DNA of 64,000 nt from Bacillus thermotolerans (GCF_000812025.2 NZ_JWJE02000018.1:1-64000); one strand, 5' to 3'. Positions 45,571 through 57,272 are shown, counted from the stretch's first letter. Translations and numbers: made by a program. The notes: generated by a model not told the origin, from the sequence alone.

Positions 45571-46710
45571 ATGAACTTTCAGTTAACAGAAGAACATGAA
45601 ATGATCCGTAAAATGGTGCGCGACTTTGCAAAAAACGAGGTAGAACCAACAGCTGCAGAGCGCGATGAAGAATCCCGGTTTGATCGGGGGATTTTTGACA
45701 AGATGGCAGACCTCGGCCTGACAGGCATTCCGTGGCCCGAAGAATACGGCGGCATTGGCAGCGATTACTTAGCCTATTGTATTGCGGTAGAAGAACTGTC
45801 GCGTGTCTGTGCCTCGACGGGAGTCACGCTATCTGCCCATACATCACTCGCTGGCTGGCCGGTTTACACATTTGGCACAGAAGAGCAAAAGCAGAAGTAT
45901 TTAAAGCCGATGGCACAGGGAAAGAAGATCGGAGCGTACGGACTGACAGAACCTGGTTCGGGGTCGGATGCAGGCAGCATGAAGACTACGGCTCGCTTAG
46001 AAGGCGATGAGTATATTTTAAACGGGTCAAAAATTTTTATCACAAACGGTGGAGTAGCCGACATCTATATCGTCTTTGCCTTAACGGATCCATCCTCCAA
46101 GCAGCATGGCACAACAGCTTTTATCATTGAGAAGGACTTTCCTGGCTTTTCAGTCGGCAAGAAGGAAGATAAGCTGGGCATCCGCTCTTCGACCACAACG
46201 GAAATTGTGTTTGAGGACTGCCGGGTACCGAAGGAAAATGTGCTCGGGTCAGAAGGAGAAGGCTTTAAAATAGCGATGAAGACACTTGACGGCGGCCGTA
46301 ATGGCATCGCTGCCCAGGCTGTAGGCATCGCTCAAGGTGCGCTTGATGCGTCGGTCGAGTATGCAAAGGAGAGAAAGCAGTTTGGCAAGCCGATTGCTGC
46401 CAATCAGGGGATTTCGTTCAAGCTGGCCGATATGGCTACGGCTATAGAAGCATCCCGCCTGCTTACATACCAGGCAGCTTGGCTAGAATCCAATCAGCTT
46501 CCGTACGGCAAAGCCTCGGCAATGGCAAAGCTGATGGCAGGTGACACAGCGATGAAGGTGACGACTGAAGCTGTCCAGGTCTTTGGCGGTTATGGTTATA
46601 CGAAGGAGTATCCGGTAGAGCGCTATATGCGGGATGCAAAAATTACACAAATCTATGAAGGGACACAGGAAATACAGCGGCTAGTCATCTCTAGAATGCT
46701 GACAAAGTAA
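45571..46710 (+). CDS. Acyl-CoA dehydrogenase (second copy, AcdA-like)
   Basis: FAD acyl-CoA dehydrogenase, 379 residues, closely similar in layout to the preceding protein: [55 protein letters not shown], and the catalytic glutamate region [13 protein letters not shown]. The start is ATG after AAAGGGGAG. It is the likely counterpart of B. subtilis AcdA, which neighbours fadF there. The two copies are far from identical, so this is an old duplication rather than a recent one. Confidence 0.93.
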   Translation: MNFQLTEEHEMIRKMVRDFAKNEVEPTAAERDEESRFDRGIFDKMADLGLTGIPWPEEYGGIGSDYLAYCIAVEELSRVCASTGVTLSAHTSLAGWPVYTFGTEEQKQKYLKPMAQGKKIGAYGLTEPGSGSDAGSMKTTARLEGDEYILNGSKIFITNGGVADIYIVFALTDPSSKQHGTTAFIIEKDFPGFSVGKKEDKLGIRSSTTTEIVFEDCRVPKENVLGSEGEGFKIAMKTLDGGRNGIAAQAVGIAQGALDASVEYAKERKQFGKPIAANQGISFKLADMATAIEASRLLTYQAAWLESNQLPYGKASAMAKLMAGDTAMKVTTEAVQVFGGYGYTKEYPVERYMRDAKITQIYEGTQEIQRLVISRMLTK

Positions 46711-46754
46711 ACAGATGAGCCGACGTGTCCTTCTACAAAAGGCGGGTGATCGAA

Positions 46755-47390
46755 TTGAATGGTACAAGGAAAACAGTGCATGCCTCTGTGAAGGATGAAC
46801 AATTGATTGAAAAAAGGCGGGCTGAAATGATCAAGGCGGCGGTCACTCTCTTTAAAGAGAAGGGCTATCACCGAACGACAACAAGAGAGATTGCTAAAGA
46901 AGCAGGTTTTAGCATCGGTACACTCTACGAATATATTCGGACGAAGGAAGATATTCTGTATCTGGTGTGTGACAGCATTTACGATCAGGTAAAGGACCGC
47001 TTGCAGCGGATAGACCTCGAGGAAGGGACTCTTGAAAGCTTAAAGCTTGGCATTGCCTATTATTTTAACGTCATGAATGACCTGCAGGATGAGGTGCTTG
47101 TTATGTATCAGGAAGCCAAGTCGCTTTCAAAGGATGCGCTGCCATATGTGCTGAAAAAAGAGATGGATATGGTCAGTATGTTTGAAAAGCTGATCCGCCG
47201 CTGCGTTGAGAATAAAGAGCTTCAAATGAGCAGCCGAGCGATTCACATGCTTGCTCAAAATATTTTTGTGCAAGGACAAATGTGGGGCTTCCGGCGCTGG
47301 ACATTACAGAAGACCTTTACGCTTGATGAGTATATTGATCTGCAGACGGATCTGTTGTTTTCAGGAATGAACGGCTACAAAGCAGAATAA
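46755..47390 (+). CDS. fadR: TetR-family regulator (FadR-like)
   Basis: TetR regulator, about 211 residues. The helix-turn-helix region reads [20 protein letters not shown] followed by [14 protein letters not shown]. The C-terminal part is helical, without a recognisable signature, and would bind acyl-CoA if it is FadR. Being inside the fad/icmF cluster, it is the best candidate for the protein that binds the boxes at 39750 and 42138. The start is uncertain: TTG at 46755 has GGCGGGTG 6 bases upstream, the GTG at 46725 has none. Confidence 0.83.
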   Translation: MNGTRKTVHASVKDEQLIEKRRAEMIKAAVTLFKEKGYHRTTTREIAKEAGFSIGTLYEYIRTKEDILYLVCDSIYDQVKDRLQRIDLEEGTLESLKLGIAYYFNVMNDLQDEVLVMYQEAKSLSKDALPYVLKKEMDMVSMFEKLIRRCVENKELQMSSRAIHMLAQNIFVQGQMWGFRRWTLQKTFTLDEYIDLQTDLLFSGMNGYKAE

Positions 47391-47404
47391 TAAGGAGGTT
47401 CGCT

Positions 47405-50400
47405 ATGAGTCAGACTGTAGAGGTTTATAAACCCGTACACCATGTTCGGTTTGTAACAGCTTCTAGTCTCTTTGATGGGCACGATGCTTCCATTAACATC
47501 ATGCGCCGCATTTTGCAGTCAAGCGGCGCTGAAGTGATCCATTTAGGTCACAATCGCTCTGTAGAGGAAGTAGTGCAGGCTGCCATTCAGGAGGATGTGC
47601 AAGGGATCGCCATCTCGTCTTACCAGGGTGGTCACGTAGAATACTTTAAGTATATGTATGATTTATTGAAGGAAAAAGGCGCTCCCCACATTCGTATTTA
47701 CGGAGGCGGAGGAGGCGTCATTATTCCTCGGGAAATAAAGGAATTGCATGATTATGGGATTGCTCGTATTTTCTCGCCTGAAGATGGCCGTCTCCTAGGG
47801 CTGCAGGGGATGATTGATTTAATGATCAAGGAATGTGATTTCCCGACGGTTTCCGAAGCCTTCCAATGGAAAGAAGAACAAGAGGCGTTAATTTCAGGCA
47901 AGGCGAACACAGTAGCCAAGCTAATCTCTCTAGCAGAAAACCAGGTGGAGGCTGACGAGAAAGCCAAGGAAGCGGCCGCTTCGCTCTTTGAGCAGGTGCG
48001 GACGCTGGGCAGACAGGTGCCAGTCGTCGGTATTACAGGTACAGGCGGCGCAGGGAAGAGCTCGCTGACAGATGAGCTGATCCGTCGTTTTCTTAATGAG
48101 CTTCCTGATAAGAAAATAGCTGTGCTGTCTGTGGATCCGACGAAGCAGAAGACAGGCGGGGCTCTTCTTGGCGACCGCATTCGGATGAACGCCATCTTCC
48201 CTGACCGCGTATTTATGAGAAGCTTTGCTACACGTAATTCCCGATCTGAAGTATCTCTTGCTTTGAAGGATGCTATTGCTGTCGTGCAAGCTGCTGGCTA
48301 TGACCTTATTATTGTAGAAACGAGCGGCATTGGCCAAGGGGACGCTGAAATTATAGAGATTGCAGACTTGTCACTATATGTCATGACCAGCGAGTTCGGG
48401 GCACCATCCCAGCTTGAGAAAATTGACATGCTGGATTACGCAGATCTCGTTGTGATTAATAAATTTGAAAAGAAAGGATCCGAGGACGCCAAGCGCCAAG
48501 TGCAAAAGCAATATCAGCGGAGCCGTCAGCTGTTTGATGTTCCACTTGATCAAATGCCGGTATACGGAACGATTGCGAGCCAGTTTAATGACCAGGGCAC
48601 CAATGCATTGTTCGCAGCCTTAATTGAAAAAATCAATGAAAAAGCTGGGACCAACTGGAAGGTCTCCTTTTCGAAGGAAGTAGATGTTGAAAAACAAAAT
48701 GTCATCATTCCGAACGACCGCCGCTATTATTTAAGAGAGATCGCTGATACTGTCCGCCGCTATCACGAGAAAGCGGATGAACAGGTACAGATTGCCCGCC
48801 GCTTCTTTCAGCTAGAGGGAGCGCTTGAAGAAGCAAGAGCGACCGGAGCAGAGCAAGCAGTGGTTGCTTCGCTTGAACAGCTGAAAGCTTCTGTGGAGGA
48901 GCGGCTTTCAGCAGAATCGAAGCGTGTGCTGGCTGGCTGGGCAGAGCTCAAAGAAAAGTATGCTGGTTCTCAGTATGTCACAACGATTCGGGGCAAAGAG
49001 ATTGTGACCGAGCTGACTTCCAAAAGTTTATCCGGTCTAGATATTCCGAAGGTTATGCTGCCTAAATTTGTGGATTACGGAGAGATTTTGCGCTGGGTAT
49101 ATAAAGAAAATGTGCCGGGCTCTTTTCCTTACACAGCTGGAGTATTCCCGTTCAAGCGGAAAGGGGAAGATCCGAAACGTCAATTTGCCGGCGAAGGAAC
49201 ACCTGAGCGGACGAACCGCCGTTTCCACTATTTATCTAAGGATGATGAGGCCAAGCGCTTGAGTACCGCTTTTGATTCCGTTACTTTGTACGGGGAAGAC
49301 CCGGATCACCGTCCTGATATTTATGGCAAGGTAGGGGAGAGCGGCGTTAGTATATGTACGCTTGAGGATATGAAAAAGCTGTATGCTGGCTTTGATCTCT
49401 GTCATCCTTCTACGTCGGTATCTATGACGATTAACGGGCCTGCGCCTATTATTCTGGCTATGTTTATGAATACGGCTATTGATCAGCAGGTGAAGAAGAA
49501 AGAAGAAGAGCTCGGCCGCACCTTAACTGTGGAAGAATTCACAGAAGTGCGGAAACAAACCTTGAAAACTGTTCGGGGCACTGTGCAGGCGGACATTCTG
49601 AAGGAGGATCAAGGGCAAAACACGTGTATCTTCTCGACTGAATTTGCGCTTCGCATGATGGGCGATATTCAGCAATACTTTATTGACCATTCGGTTCGTA
49701 ACTATTATTCTGTTTCTATTTCAGGCTATCACATTGCAGAAGCGGGTGCGAACCCAATCTCGCAGCTGGCGTTTACGCTGGCAAACGGCTTTACGTACGT
49801 AGAATATTATTTAAGCCGCGGCATGCCGATTGACGAATTTGCCCCAAATCTGTCTTTCTTTTTCTCTAACGGACTTGATCCGGAATATACAGTGATTGGC
49901 CGTGTCGCCCGCCGCATTTGGGCGGTTGCCATGCGTGAGAAGTATGGAGCGAACGAGCGGTCGCAAAAGCTGAAGTATCATATTCAAACATCCGGCCGCT
50001 CTCTGCATGCACAAGAGATTGACTTTAATGATATCCGCACCACGCTTCAAGCGCTGATGGCACTGCAGGATAATTGCAACTCACTTCACACGAATGCATA
50101 CGATGAAGCTATCACGACACCAACAGAGGAGTCTGTACGGCGAGCTATGGCTATTCAGCTGATTATCACAAAGGAGCACGGCCTATCCAAAAATGAAAAT
50201 CCGCTGCAAGGTTCCTTTATAGTAGAGGAGCTTACCGACCTTGTTGAAGAGGCCGTGCTGGAGGAGTTCGAGCGGATTAATGATCGGGGAGGCGTGCTCG
50301 GTGCTATGGAAACCCAGTATCAAAGAGGAAGAATTCAGGAGGAATCCATGCATTATGAAATGCTGAAGCATACGGGAGAGCTGCCGATCATCGGAGTGAA

Positions 50401-50680
50401 CACGTATTTAAATCCGAACCCGCCTTCCGAAGAGGAGCTGGATAGCATGGAGCTGGCTCGGGCAACAAAGGAAGAGAAGGAGCATCAAATCAGTGAGCTT
50501 CGCCGCTTCCAGCAAGAGAACGAACAGCAAGCACAGGAAGCGCTGAAACGATTGAAAGAAACAGCTGTCAGCGGCGGGAACATTTTTGCCGAATTGATGG
50601 AAACGGTTCGGTCGGCGAGCCTTGGCCAAATCACTAATGCACTGTACGAGGTGGGTGGTCAGTACAGAAGGAATATGTAA
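47405..50680 (+). CDS. icmF: Fused isobutyryl-CoA mutase IcmF
   Basis: Adenosylcobalamin enzyme, 1091 residues, interconverting isobutyryl-CoA and n-butyryl-CoA. Domains in order: B12-binding (about 12-145; [15 protein letters not shown], with the cobalt-ligand histidine, and IYGGGGGVI), a MeaI-type G-protein chaperone (about 205-410; Walker [33 protein letters not shown]), a linker, then the TIM-barrel substrate domain (from about 560). Phe594 in RQFAG and Gln738 in GQNTCIF match the isobutyryl type rather than the Tyr/Arg of methylmalonyl-CoA mutase. TAAGGAGG precedes the ATG. Last gene of the cluster. Confidence 0.93.
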   Translation: MSQTVEVYKPVHHVRFVTASSLFDGHDASINIMRRILQSSGAEVIHLGHNRSVEEVVQAAIQEDVQGIAISSYQGGHVEYFKYMYDLLKEKGAPHIRIYGGGGGVIIPREIKELHDYGIARIFSPEDGRLLGLQGMIDLMIKECDFPTVSEAFQWKEEQEALISGKANTVAKLISLAENQVEADEKAKEAAASLFEQVRTLGRQVPVVGITGTGGAGKSSLTDELIRRFLNELPDKKIAVLSVDPTKQKTGGALLGDRIRMNAIFPDRVFMRSFATRNSRSEVSLALKDAIAVVQAAGYDLIIVETSGIGQGDAEIIEIADLSLYVMTSEFGAPSQLEKIDMLDYADLVVINKFEKKGSEDAKRQVQKQYQRSRQLFDVPLDQMPVYGTIASQFNDQGTNALFAALIEKINEKAGTNWKVSFSKEVDVEKQNVIIPNDRRYYLREIADTVRRYHEKADEQVQIARRFFQLEGALEEARATGAEQAVVASLEQLKASVEERLSAESKRVLAGWAELKEKYAGSQYVTTIRGKEIVTELTSKSLSGLDIPKVMLPKFVDYGEILRWVYKENVPGSFPYTAGVFPFKRKGEDPKRQFAGEGTPERTNRRFHYLSKDDEAKRLSTAFDSVTLYGEDPDHRPDIYGKVGESGVSICTLEDMKKLYAGFDLCHPSTSVSMTINGPAPIILAMFMNTAIDQQVKKKEEELGRTLTVEEFTEVRKQTLKTVRGTVQADILKEDQGQNTCIFSTEFALRMMGDIQQYFIDHSVRNYYSVSISGYHIAEAGANPISQLAFTLANGFTYVEYYLSRGMPIDEFAPNLSFFFSNGLDPEYTVIGRVARRIWAVAMREKYGANERSQKLKYHIQTSGRSLHAQEIDFNDIRTTLQALMALQDNCNSLHTNAYDEAITTPTEESVRRAMAIQLIITKEHGLSKNENPLQGSFIVEELTDLVEEAVLEEFERINDRGGVLGAMETQYQRGRIQEESMHYEMLKHTGELPIIGVNTYLNPNPPSEEELDSMELARATKEEKEHQISELRRFQQENEQQAQEALKRLKETAVSGGNIFAELMETVRSASLGQITNALYEVGGQYRRNM

Positions 50681-50685
50681 GGAAG

Positions 50686-50722
50686 AAGCCGCAAAGAAAA
50701 GGTTTTTCTTGCGGCTTTTTTC
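50686..50722 (+). terminator. Terminator of the icmF cluster
   Basis: AAGCCGCAA-AGAAAA pairs with TTTTTCT-TGCGGCTT and is followed by TTTT, 6 bases past the icmF stop. Confidence 0.85.
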
Positions 50723-50870
50723 GCCCCTTACGGTTAAATTTTACACAAAAAGGGTAGTTTACTTAATAAAAGCCATTTACAATTATTGGAGAGGAATTGA
50801 AGAAGTTTTCTTTTGTAATATTCACATATCGGTATACAATAGAGAGAGATAAAAGAGAGGGCGTGAGGCA

Positions 50871-51104
50871 ATGAAGCGAGTAAGACAAATTGCATGGATA
50901 GTGGTCTGTGTCATTGCTGCCTCATGGTTGTATCAAGTTCAGTTAGGAGCTATTCCTTTTCTCTCTTTTTCAGTATTTTTATTCTACCTGGCCTACAGGG
51001 AGATGAAACCAAGAGCAAAAAAGCGGCGATCCCGATTTGACGAACCGGAAGAATTTCTTACAGAGGAAGAACCACCCGAAAAAAAAGCAGAAATCATTAC
51101 ATAA
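50871..51104 (+). CDS. Small membrane protein, unknown
   Basis: A 77-residue protein with two hydrophobic helices (IAWIVVCVIAASWLY and IPFLSFSVFLFYLAY) and a charged cytoplasmic tail (MKPRAKKRRSRFDEPEEF onward). The start ATG has GAGGGCGTGAGG upstream, and AGAGAG sites are nearby. I do not recognise it. It lies alone between the icmF terminator and rpoE, on the same strand. Confidence 0.6.
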   Translation: MKRVRQIAWIVVCVIAASWLYQVQLGAIPFLSFSVFLFYLAYREMKPRAKKRRSRFDEPEEFLTEEEPPEKKAEIIT

Positions 51105-51196
51105 TTATGGCATAATGAGAACGTGTTTATTTATAATGAGGAATATGGCCTTTTTTACTCTGCGAGAGTGTGTAAATAGAGAAGGGAAGTGCGGAT

Positions 51197-51736
51197 GTGG
51201 ATTTAAACCAATTGTCAAAAGAAGAATTACAGGAAATGTCCATGATTGAAATAGCCTACGCGATCCTGGAAGGAAGCAAGCAGCCTATATCTTTTCAAGA
51301 GATGGTAGACAAAATCAAAGAATACCAGAGCTTGAGTGATGAGCAGTTAAGAGCAAATGTTGGCCAGTTTTATACAGACTTAAATATTGATGGCCGCTTT
51401 TACTCTCTTGGCGAAAACCGGTGGGGACTGAGAGCCTGGTATCCAGTCGAACAGCTGGAGGAAGAAGCAACAGCTGGTACAAAGACGCGGAAGAAGAAGG
51501 CGAAGAAGGTAGTAAAAGAAGAAGTGGAAGATGATATTGAAGAAATAGACGAGCATGATGAAGAGGATCTCGACCTAGATGAGGATCTAGATGACTTGGA
51601 GGACCTTGAGGAAGATATCGAGGACCTGGACGAGGATTTAGATGATCTGGATGAAGAGGACGAGGATTTTGAAGAAGAAGAGCTTACCACAGAGGATGAT
51701 TACAACCTTGATGATGAGAAAGAAGATTTAAAATAA
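51197..51736 (+). CDS. rpoE: RNA polymerase delta subunit
   Basis: Delta subunit of Gram-positive RNA polymerase, 179 residues. The N-terminal HARE-HTH domain (about 1-90) includes MIEIAYAILEGSKQPISFQE and FYTDLNIDGRFYSLGENRWG. A lysine-rich patch (KTRKKKAKK) and then a long, almost purely acidic tail (about 115-179) follow. The tail displaces nucleic acid and speeds recycling of the polymerase. The GTG start has GAAGGGAAG upstream. It is next to pyrG as in most Bacilli. Confidence 0.96.
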   Translation: MDLNQLSKEELQEMSMIEIAYAILEGSKQPISFQEMVDKIKEYQSLSDEQLRANVGQFYTDLNIDGRFYSLGENRWGLRAWYPVEQLEEEATAGTKTRKKKAKKVVKEEVEDDIEEIDEHDEEDLDLDEDLDDLEDLEEDIEDLDEDLDDLDEEDEDFEEEELTTEDDYNLDDEKEDLK

Positions 51737-51753
51737 AGAATTTTAATCTTTTC

Positions 51754-51856
51754 TTGACTCTCTCCTATCGAAGTTGTAGTATTTTATTTGGGCTCTTTAA
51801 AAGAGACGAAATGACGTACACAACGCTCCCTTTACTTTTAAGTAAATGGGGCGTTT
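51754..51856 (+). promoter_or_regulatory. pyrG promoter and CTP-sensing attenuator leader
   Basis: TTGACT (51754-51759), 17 bases, TAGTAT (51777-51782), then a start at GGGCTC (51790). The leader ends in a terminator at 51822-51856: AACGCTCCCTTTACTT pairs with AAGTAAATGGGGCGTT and is followed by TTTT. In B. subtilis pyrG, low CTP makes the polymerase add extra G residues after GGG; the poly-G pairs with the GCUCCCUUU strand and prevents termination. All the elements are present here, so the same control is very likely. Confidence 0.85.
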
Positions 51857-51916
51857 TTACTTTTTCCCCTGATAAAATGAATTCATTCGCTAATAAATAA
51901 TTAAGACACACAATAG

Positions 51917-53536
<1,620 letters not shown>

Positions 53537-53544
53537 GACGAGAT

Positions 53545-53585
53545 AAAAAGCCTTTAAGACACACACGTCTTAAAGGCTTTTTTTG
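53545..53585. terminator. Terminator between pyrG and ywjG
   Basis: AAAAAGCCTTTAAGAC and GTCTTAAAGGCTTTTT form a perfect 16-bp stem, with T runs on both sides. Convergent genes share it. Confidence 0.9.
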
Positions 53586-53599
53586 TGCTGAAAGTCAGG

Positions 53600-54124
53600 T
53601 TATATTTCCTGATCTTCGAGAATTTCATCGATCGTCAACTTAAGGGCAAAATAAATATAAAGCGCAGCCAGGCTGGAAGGAAAGCCGGTACGGCCGCCTG
53701 TGTCATCGGGGAGCAGTCCTTTCACAAGGTGTGTATCAATAAATACATCTGCAAGCTCAGCCAAACGGTTTTCTTCTTTTGGGAGAGAACCGGCAATAGC
53801 CACAAATGGAATATCTGCTTCACGCCATGAAGCCGCAGCTTCAAGTGCTTCAGGGTCGTTCGCAAAGCGGCTGATCAGGAGAACCCGGTCGCTTTCTGTC
53901 ACAGGTGTGTTGACTGTATAGGTTTGGCTGCTGGTAAGCTTTTCTGCCCCTGATGTGGCTTCAGCTGCTACAGCATCCATTTCATTAAAGGCCTGTATGT
54001 AAATCGTTCCTTCACCCACAATGGCCTGGGTAAGCAAACGGGCTCCGTCTTCAATAGAAAAGGATTCTTTATCAGCGATCCGCTGAAATAACCCATGAAG
54101 CTGAGTAGTGAACATTTTTAACAT
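53600..54124 (-). CDS. ywjG: DUF2529 protein YwjG
   Basis: A 174-residue protein, SIS-like in appearance: GEGTIYIQAFNEMDAVAAEA, DRVLLISRFANDPEALEAAA and PFVAIAGSLPKEENRLAELA resemble sugar-phosphate isomerase-type Rossmann segments. Function unknown. It is divergent from spo0F and convergent with pyrG, exactly as in B. subtilis. AAGGAGGG precedes the start. Confidence 0.85.
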   Translation of the reverse strand: MLKMFTTQLHGLFQRIADKESFSIEDGARLLTQAIVGEGTIYIQAFNEMDAVAAEATSGAEKLTSSQTYTVNTPVTESDRVLLISRFANDPEALEAAASWREADIPFVAIAGSLPKEENRLAELADVFIDTHLVKGLLPDDTGGRTGFPSSLAALYIYFALKLTIDEILEDQEI

Positions 54125-54184
54125 TAAACTTTTCCCTCCTTGCGTGTGCCTTCATTATACAAGGCTCTCGGAGATTGAGCAAAA

Positions 54185-54233
54185 ATAGGAATTTATCGGA
54201 CAAAGCAGGAATTTGTCTATAATAGCAAGAAGT
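54185..54233 (+). promoter_or_regulatory. Tandem sigma-H promoters with Spo0A-like box before spo0F
   Basis: Two overlapping sigma-H matches. P1: ATAGGAATT (54185-54193), 12 bases, CAGGAAT (54206-54212). P2: GCAGGAATT (54205-54213), 12 bases, CAAGAAG (54226-54232). Both -35 elements match RNAGGAWWW exactly. The P1 -10 has GAAT, as in the consensus; P2 has GAAG. Between them, TTTGTCCGA on the minus strand (54196-54204) is close to a Spo0A box (TTTGTCRAA). Confidence 0.65.
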
Positions 54234-54292
54234 ATATACATTATATATATTGATAGGTCTGAGATGAGCTGAATTCTAGGGGGGAGAAACCA

Positions 54293-54652
54293 TTGCAGAA
54301 AATATTAATCGTAGACGATCAGTTCGGTATACGGATTTTATTAAATGAAGTACTTCAAAAAGAGGGATATGAAACGTTTCAGGCAGCGAATGGCATTCAG
54401 GCGTTAGAAATTGTTGATAATCATTCGCCCGATCTAGTGCTTCTGGATATGAAGATTCCAGGAATGGACGGAATTGAAATATTAAAGCGCATGAAAGAGA
54501 AGGACAGCAGCATTCGCGTCATCATCATGACGGCTTATGGAGAGCTGGACATGATTCAAAAAGCAAAGGAACTCGGAGCGCTTACGCATTTTGCCAAGCC
54601 GTTCGATATTGATGACATCCGTACCACAGTGAAGGAGCATTTAATCTCCTGA
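54293..54652 (+). CDS. spo0F: Sporulation phosphorelay response regulator Spo0F
   Basis: Single-domain response regulator of 119 residues, which carries phosphate from sporulation kinases to Spo0B. The acidic pocket is [13 protein letters not shown] (Asp8, Asp9 area) and the phosphorylated residue is Asp52 in [17 protein letters not shown] (Asp54 in B. subtilis numbering). The switch residues are in [10 protein letters not shown], and the conserved lysine in [11 protein letters not shown]. The start is TTG with GGGGGGAG 6 bases upstream. A terminator follows before fbaA. Confidence 0.96.
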   Translation: MQKILIVDDQFGIRILLNEVLQKEGYETFQAANGIQALEIVDNHSPDLVLLDMKIPGMDGIEILKRMKEKDSSIRVIIMTAYGELDMIQKAKELGALTHFAKPFDIDDIRTTVKEHLIS

Positions 54653-54699
54653 TACCTGGATGGTTCTTTGCATGTTCCTCTTATAAAGAGAAAAAGCAG

Positions 54700-54736
54700 C
54701 CGGCCTCTTTCCCATTGGTAAAGGGCCGGTTATTTT
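54700..54736 (+). terminator. Terminator of spo0F
   Basis: CCGGCC-T-CTTT pairs with AAAG-GGCCGG, followed by TTATTTT. Confidence 0.7.
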
Positions 54737-54810
54737 GGTATGATACAAATGTAAATTTATTCGAAGTGTACAATAGGTATTGATATTAGTCTACCGAGGA
54801 GGAAATCATT

Positions 54811-55674
54811 ATGCCTTTAGTATCCATGACGGAAATGCTGAACAAAGCAAAAAACGAAAAGTATGCGGTTGGTCAATTTAACTTAAATAACTTGGAGTTC
54901 ACGCAAGCCATTTTGCAGGCGGCAGAAGAAGAGAAGTCACCGGTTATTCTAGGTGTATCTGAAGGAGCCGGACGCTACATGGGCGGCTTTAAAACAGTTG
55001 TCGCTATGGTTGAAGCATTAATGGAAGAATACAACGTAACGGTGCCCGTTGCGATTCATTTAGATCACGGTTCCAGCTTCGAGATGTGTGCAAAAGCGAT
55101 TCAAGCAGGCTTTACGTCTGTAATGATTGACGGTTCTCATCACCCGCTTGAAGAGAATATCGCGTTAACGAAGAAAGTGGTAGAGCTTGCTCACATTCAT
55201 GGTGTATCTGTCGAAGCAGAGCTTGGCCGCATCGGAGGCCAAGAGGATGATTTAGTTGTGATGGATGCAGAAGCCGCTTATGCAATTCCTTCTGAGTGTG
55301 ACCAGTTAGTCCGTGAGACAGGTGTCGATTGTTTTGCGCCAGCTCTTGGATCTGTACATGGACCATACAAAGGCGAGCCGAACCTGGGCTTTGACAGAAT
55401 GGAAGAAGTCATGAACTTAACAGGTGTACCACTGGTTCTTCACGGGGGCACGGGTATCCCAACGAAGGACATTCAGCGTGCCATTTCCCTTGGAACAGCG
55501 AAAATCAATGTAAACACAGAGAATCAAATCGCTTCAGCTAAGACGGTTCGCGAGGTGCTTGCAGAAAAGCCTGACCTCTATGACCCGCGCAAATACTTAG
55601 GACCGGCACGTGAAACGATTAAAGAAACCGTAAAAGGAAAAATGCGTGAATTCGGTTCAGCCGGCAAAGCGTAA
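54811..55674 (+). CDS. fbaA: Fructose-bisphosphate aldolase, class II
   Basis: Zinc aldolase of 287 residues, cleaving fructose 1,6-bisphosphate in glycolysis and forming it in gluconeogenesis. Zinc-ligand regions are [14 protein letters not shown] and [14 protein letters not shown], with [20 protein letters not shown] and [11 protein letters not shown] near the end. AGGAGG precedes the ATG. It is followed by a terminator and tal. Confidence 0.96.
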   Translation: MPLVSMTEMLNKAKNEKYAVGQFNLNNLEFTQAILQAAEEEKSPVILGVSEGAGRYMGGFKTVVAMVEALMEEYNVTVPVAIHLDHGSSFEMCAKAIQAGFTSVMIDGSHHPLEENIALTKKVVELAHIHGVSVEAELGRIGGQEDDLVVMDAEAAYAIPSECDQLVRETGVDCFAPALGSVHGPYKGEPNLGFDRMEEVMNLTGVPLVLHGGTGIPTKDIQRAISLGTAKINVNTENQIASAKTVREVLAEKPDLYDPRKYLGPARETIKETVKGKMREFGSAGKA

Positions 55675-55696
55675 ATCTTGCTGGCCGCTAAGAAGA

Positions 55697-55724
55697 AAAC
55701 CGCCTTATCGAAGTAGGGCGGTTT
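55697..55724 (+). terminator. Hairpin after fbaA
   Basis: AAACCGCCTTA pairs with TAGGGCGGTTT (one G-U) around a six-base loop. The T tract is short, so it may be only partly effective. Confidence 0.6.
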
Positions 55725-55777
55725 CCTCACATTAAAAAGATCACACAAGCAGTTTATACATAAGGAGGATATTTTTC

Positions 55778-56422
55778 ATGAAATTATTTATTGATACAGC
55801 AAATATGGAAGAAATTAGAGAAGCACATTCTTGGGGAATTCTGTCTGGGGTAACGACGAACCCGTCCCTTGTAGCGAAAGAGTCTGTTCCTTTTCATGAC
55901 CGATTAAAAGAAATCACAGATTTAGTAAGCGAATCTGTCAGTGCAGAGGTCATTTCCCTAGAAGCAGAAGGGATGATTAAAGAAGGACGCGAACTGGCAA
56001 AGATTGCGCCAAACATTACAGTGAAGGTACCAATGACGCCGGAGGGAATGAAAGCTGTTTCTACACTTGCCAGCGAAGGAATCAAAACAAACGTCACCCT
56101 TATTTTCAGTGCAAATCAGGCATTATTAGCTGCAAGAGCAGGAGCTTCTTATGTGTCTCCATTCATCGGCCGTTTGGATGACCTTGGACATAATGGAGCA
56201 GAGCTAATTGAAGACATTGCCTCTATCTTCGCAATCCACGGCATCGAAACAGAAATCATCGCTGCTTCCATCCGCCACCCGCAGCACGTAACAGATGCAG
56301 CCCTGCGCGGAGCCCATATCTCAACTGTACCTTTCAAAGTACTGAAGCAAATGTTCCACCACCCGCTCACTGATAAAGGCATCGACGCCTTCCTAGCCGA
56401 CTGGGAAAAACGCCAGAAGTAA
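55778..56422 (+). CDS. tal: Transaldolase (small TalC/MipB type)
   Basis: A 214-residue transaldolase (YwjH), subfamily of fructose-6-phosphate aldolase-like proteins. Start [29 protein letters not shown], the Schiff-base region [20 protein letters not shown] (lysine expected in this class at KVP of [17 protein letters not shown]), and [15 protein letters not shown] are visible. It serves the pentose-phosphate pathway. AAGGAGG precedes the ATG. A structured repeat array starts 1 base after its stop. Confidence 0.93.
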   Translation: MKLFIDTANMEEIREAHSWGILSGVTTNPSLVAKESVPFHDRLKEITDLVSESVSAEVISLEAEGMIKEGRELAKIAPNITVKVPMTPEGMKAVSTLASEGIKTNVTLIFSANQALLAARAGASYVSPFIGRLDDLGHNGAELIEDIASIFAIHGIETEIIAASIRHPQHVTDAALRGAHISTVPFKVLKQMFHHPLTDKGIDAFLADWEKRQK

Positions 56423-56423
56423 A

Positions 56424-57272
56424 AAGAAAAGCGGAGCCGACTGATCTGCTCCGACCGGCGAATGTTCTCAATCAAAGAAGCCGCTCCTTGGCTTCATTGA
56501 TTGAGGTTATTTGACCCGAGGAGCAAGGCGCAGCAGCTAGACAACGAGAAAAGCGGCGCCGACTGCTCTGGGGCGACAAGCATATGACCGGCTGGCGAAG
56601 CGGCGCTGTTTGCCGCACAGCCAGACGGACATATGACCTCGAGCCCCAAGGAGGCAAAGCTAGACAAAAAAGAAAAGTGGAGCCGACTGATCTGCTCCGA
56701 CCGGCGAATGTTCTCAATCAAAGAAGCCGCTCCTTGGCTTCATTGATTGAGGTTATTTGACCCGAGGAGCAAGGCGCAGCAGCTAGACAACGAGAAAAGC
56801 GGCGCCGACTGCTCTGGGGCGACAAGCATATGACCGGCTGGCGAAGCGGCGCTGTTTGCCGCACAGCCAGACGGACATATGACCTCGAGCCCCAAGGAGG
56901 CAAAGCTAGACAAAAAAGAAAAGTGGAGGCGCCTGATCTGCTTCGACCGGCGAATGTTCTCAATCAAAGAAGCCGCTCCTTGGCTTCATTGATTGAGGTT
57001 ATTTGACCCGAGGAGCAAGGCGCAGCAGCTAGACAACGAGAAAAGCGGCGCCGACTGCTCTGGGGCGACAAGCATATGACCGGCTGGCGAAGCGGCGCTG
57101 TTTGCCGCACAGCCAGACGGACATATGACCTCGAGCCCCAAGGAGGCAAAGCTAGACAAAAAAGAAAAGTGGAGGCGCCTGATCTGCTTCGACCGGCGAA
57201 TGTTCTCAATCAAAGAAGCCGTTCCTTGGCTTCATTGATTGAGGTTATTTGACCCGAGGAGCAGATCAGGCG
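56424..57272 (+). repeat. Array of structured repeats, 246-bp composite unit
   Basis: Four A elements and three B elements alternate (A-B-A-B-A-B-A). The A box CGACCGGCGAATG starts at 56452, 56698, 56944 and 57190, exactly 246 bases apart. A holds the hairpin CTCAATCAA-A-GAAGCC / GGCTTC-A-TTGATTGAG. B holds GGGGCGAC...GAGCCCC with CATATG boxes and GGCTG...CAGCC. Most elements begin GAAAAGYGG and end GCTAGACAA. The last A is a complete hairpin: CGCCTGATCTGCT (57176) pairs with AGCAGATCAGGCG (57260-57272). Units are almost identical. No coding capacity is credible. It fills most of the 1-kb gap between tal and murA. Confidence 0.92.

Noticed and set aside
51400-51690. A serine-rich minus-strand frame
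   Set aside because: It is the complement of the Asp/Glu-rich tail of rpoE; the serine runs are a codon artefact.
56472-57209. Three near-identical 81-codon minus-strand frames, plus 75-codon frames nested with them
   Set aside because: They are reading frames of the 246-bp repeat unit; no ribosome binding sites, and they vary with the unit boundaries rather than as proteins.
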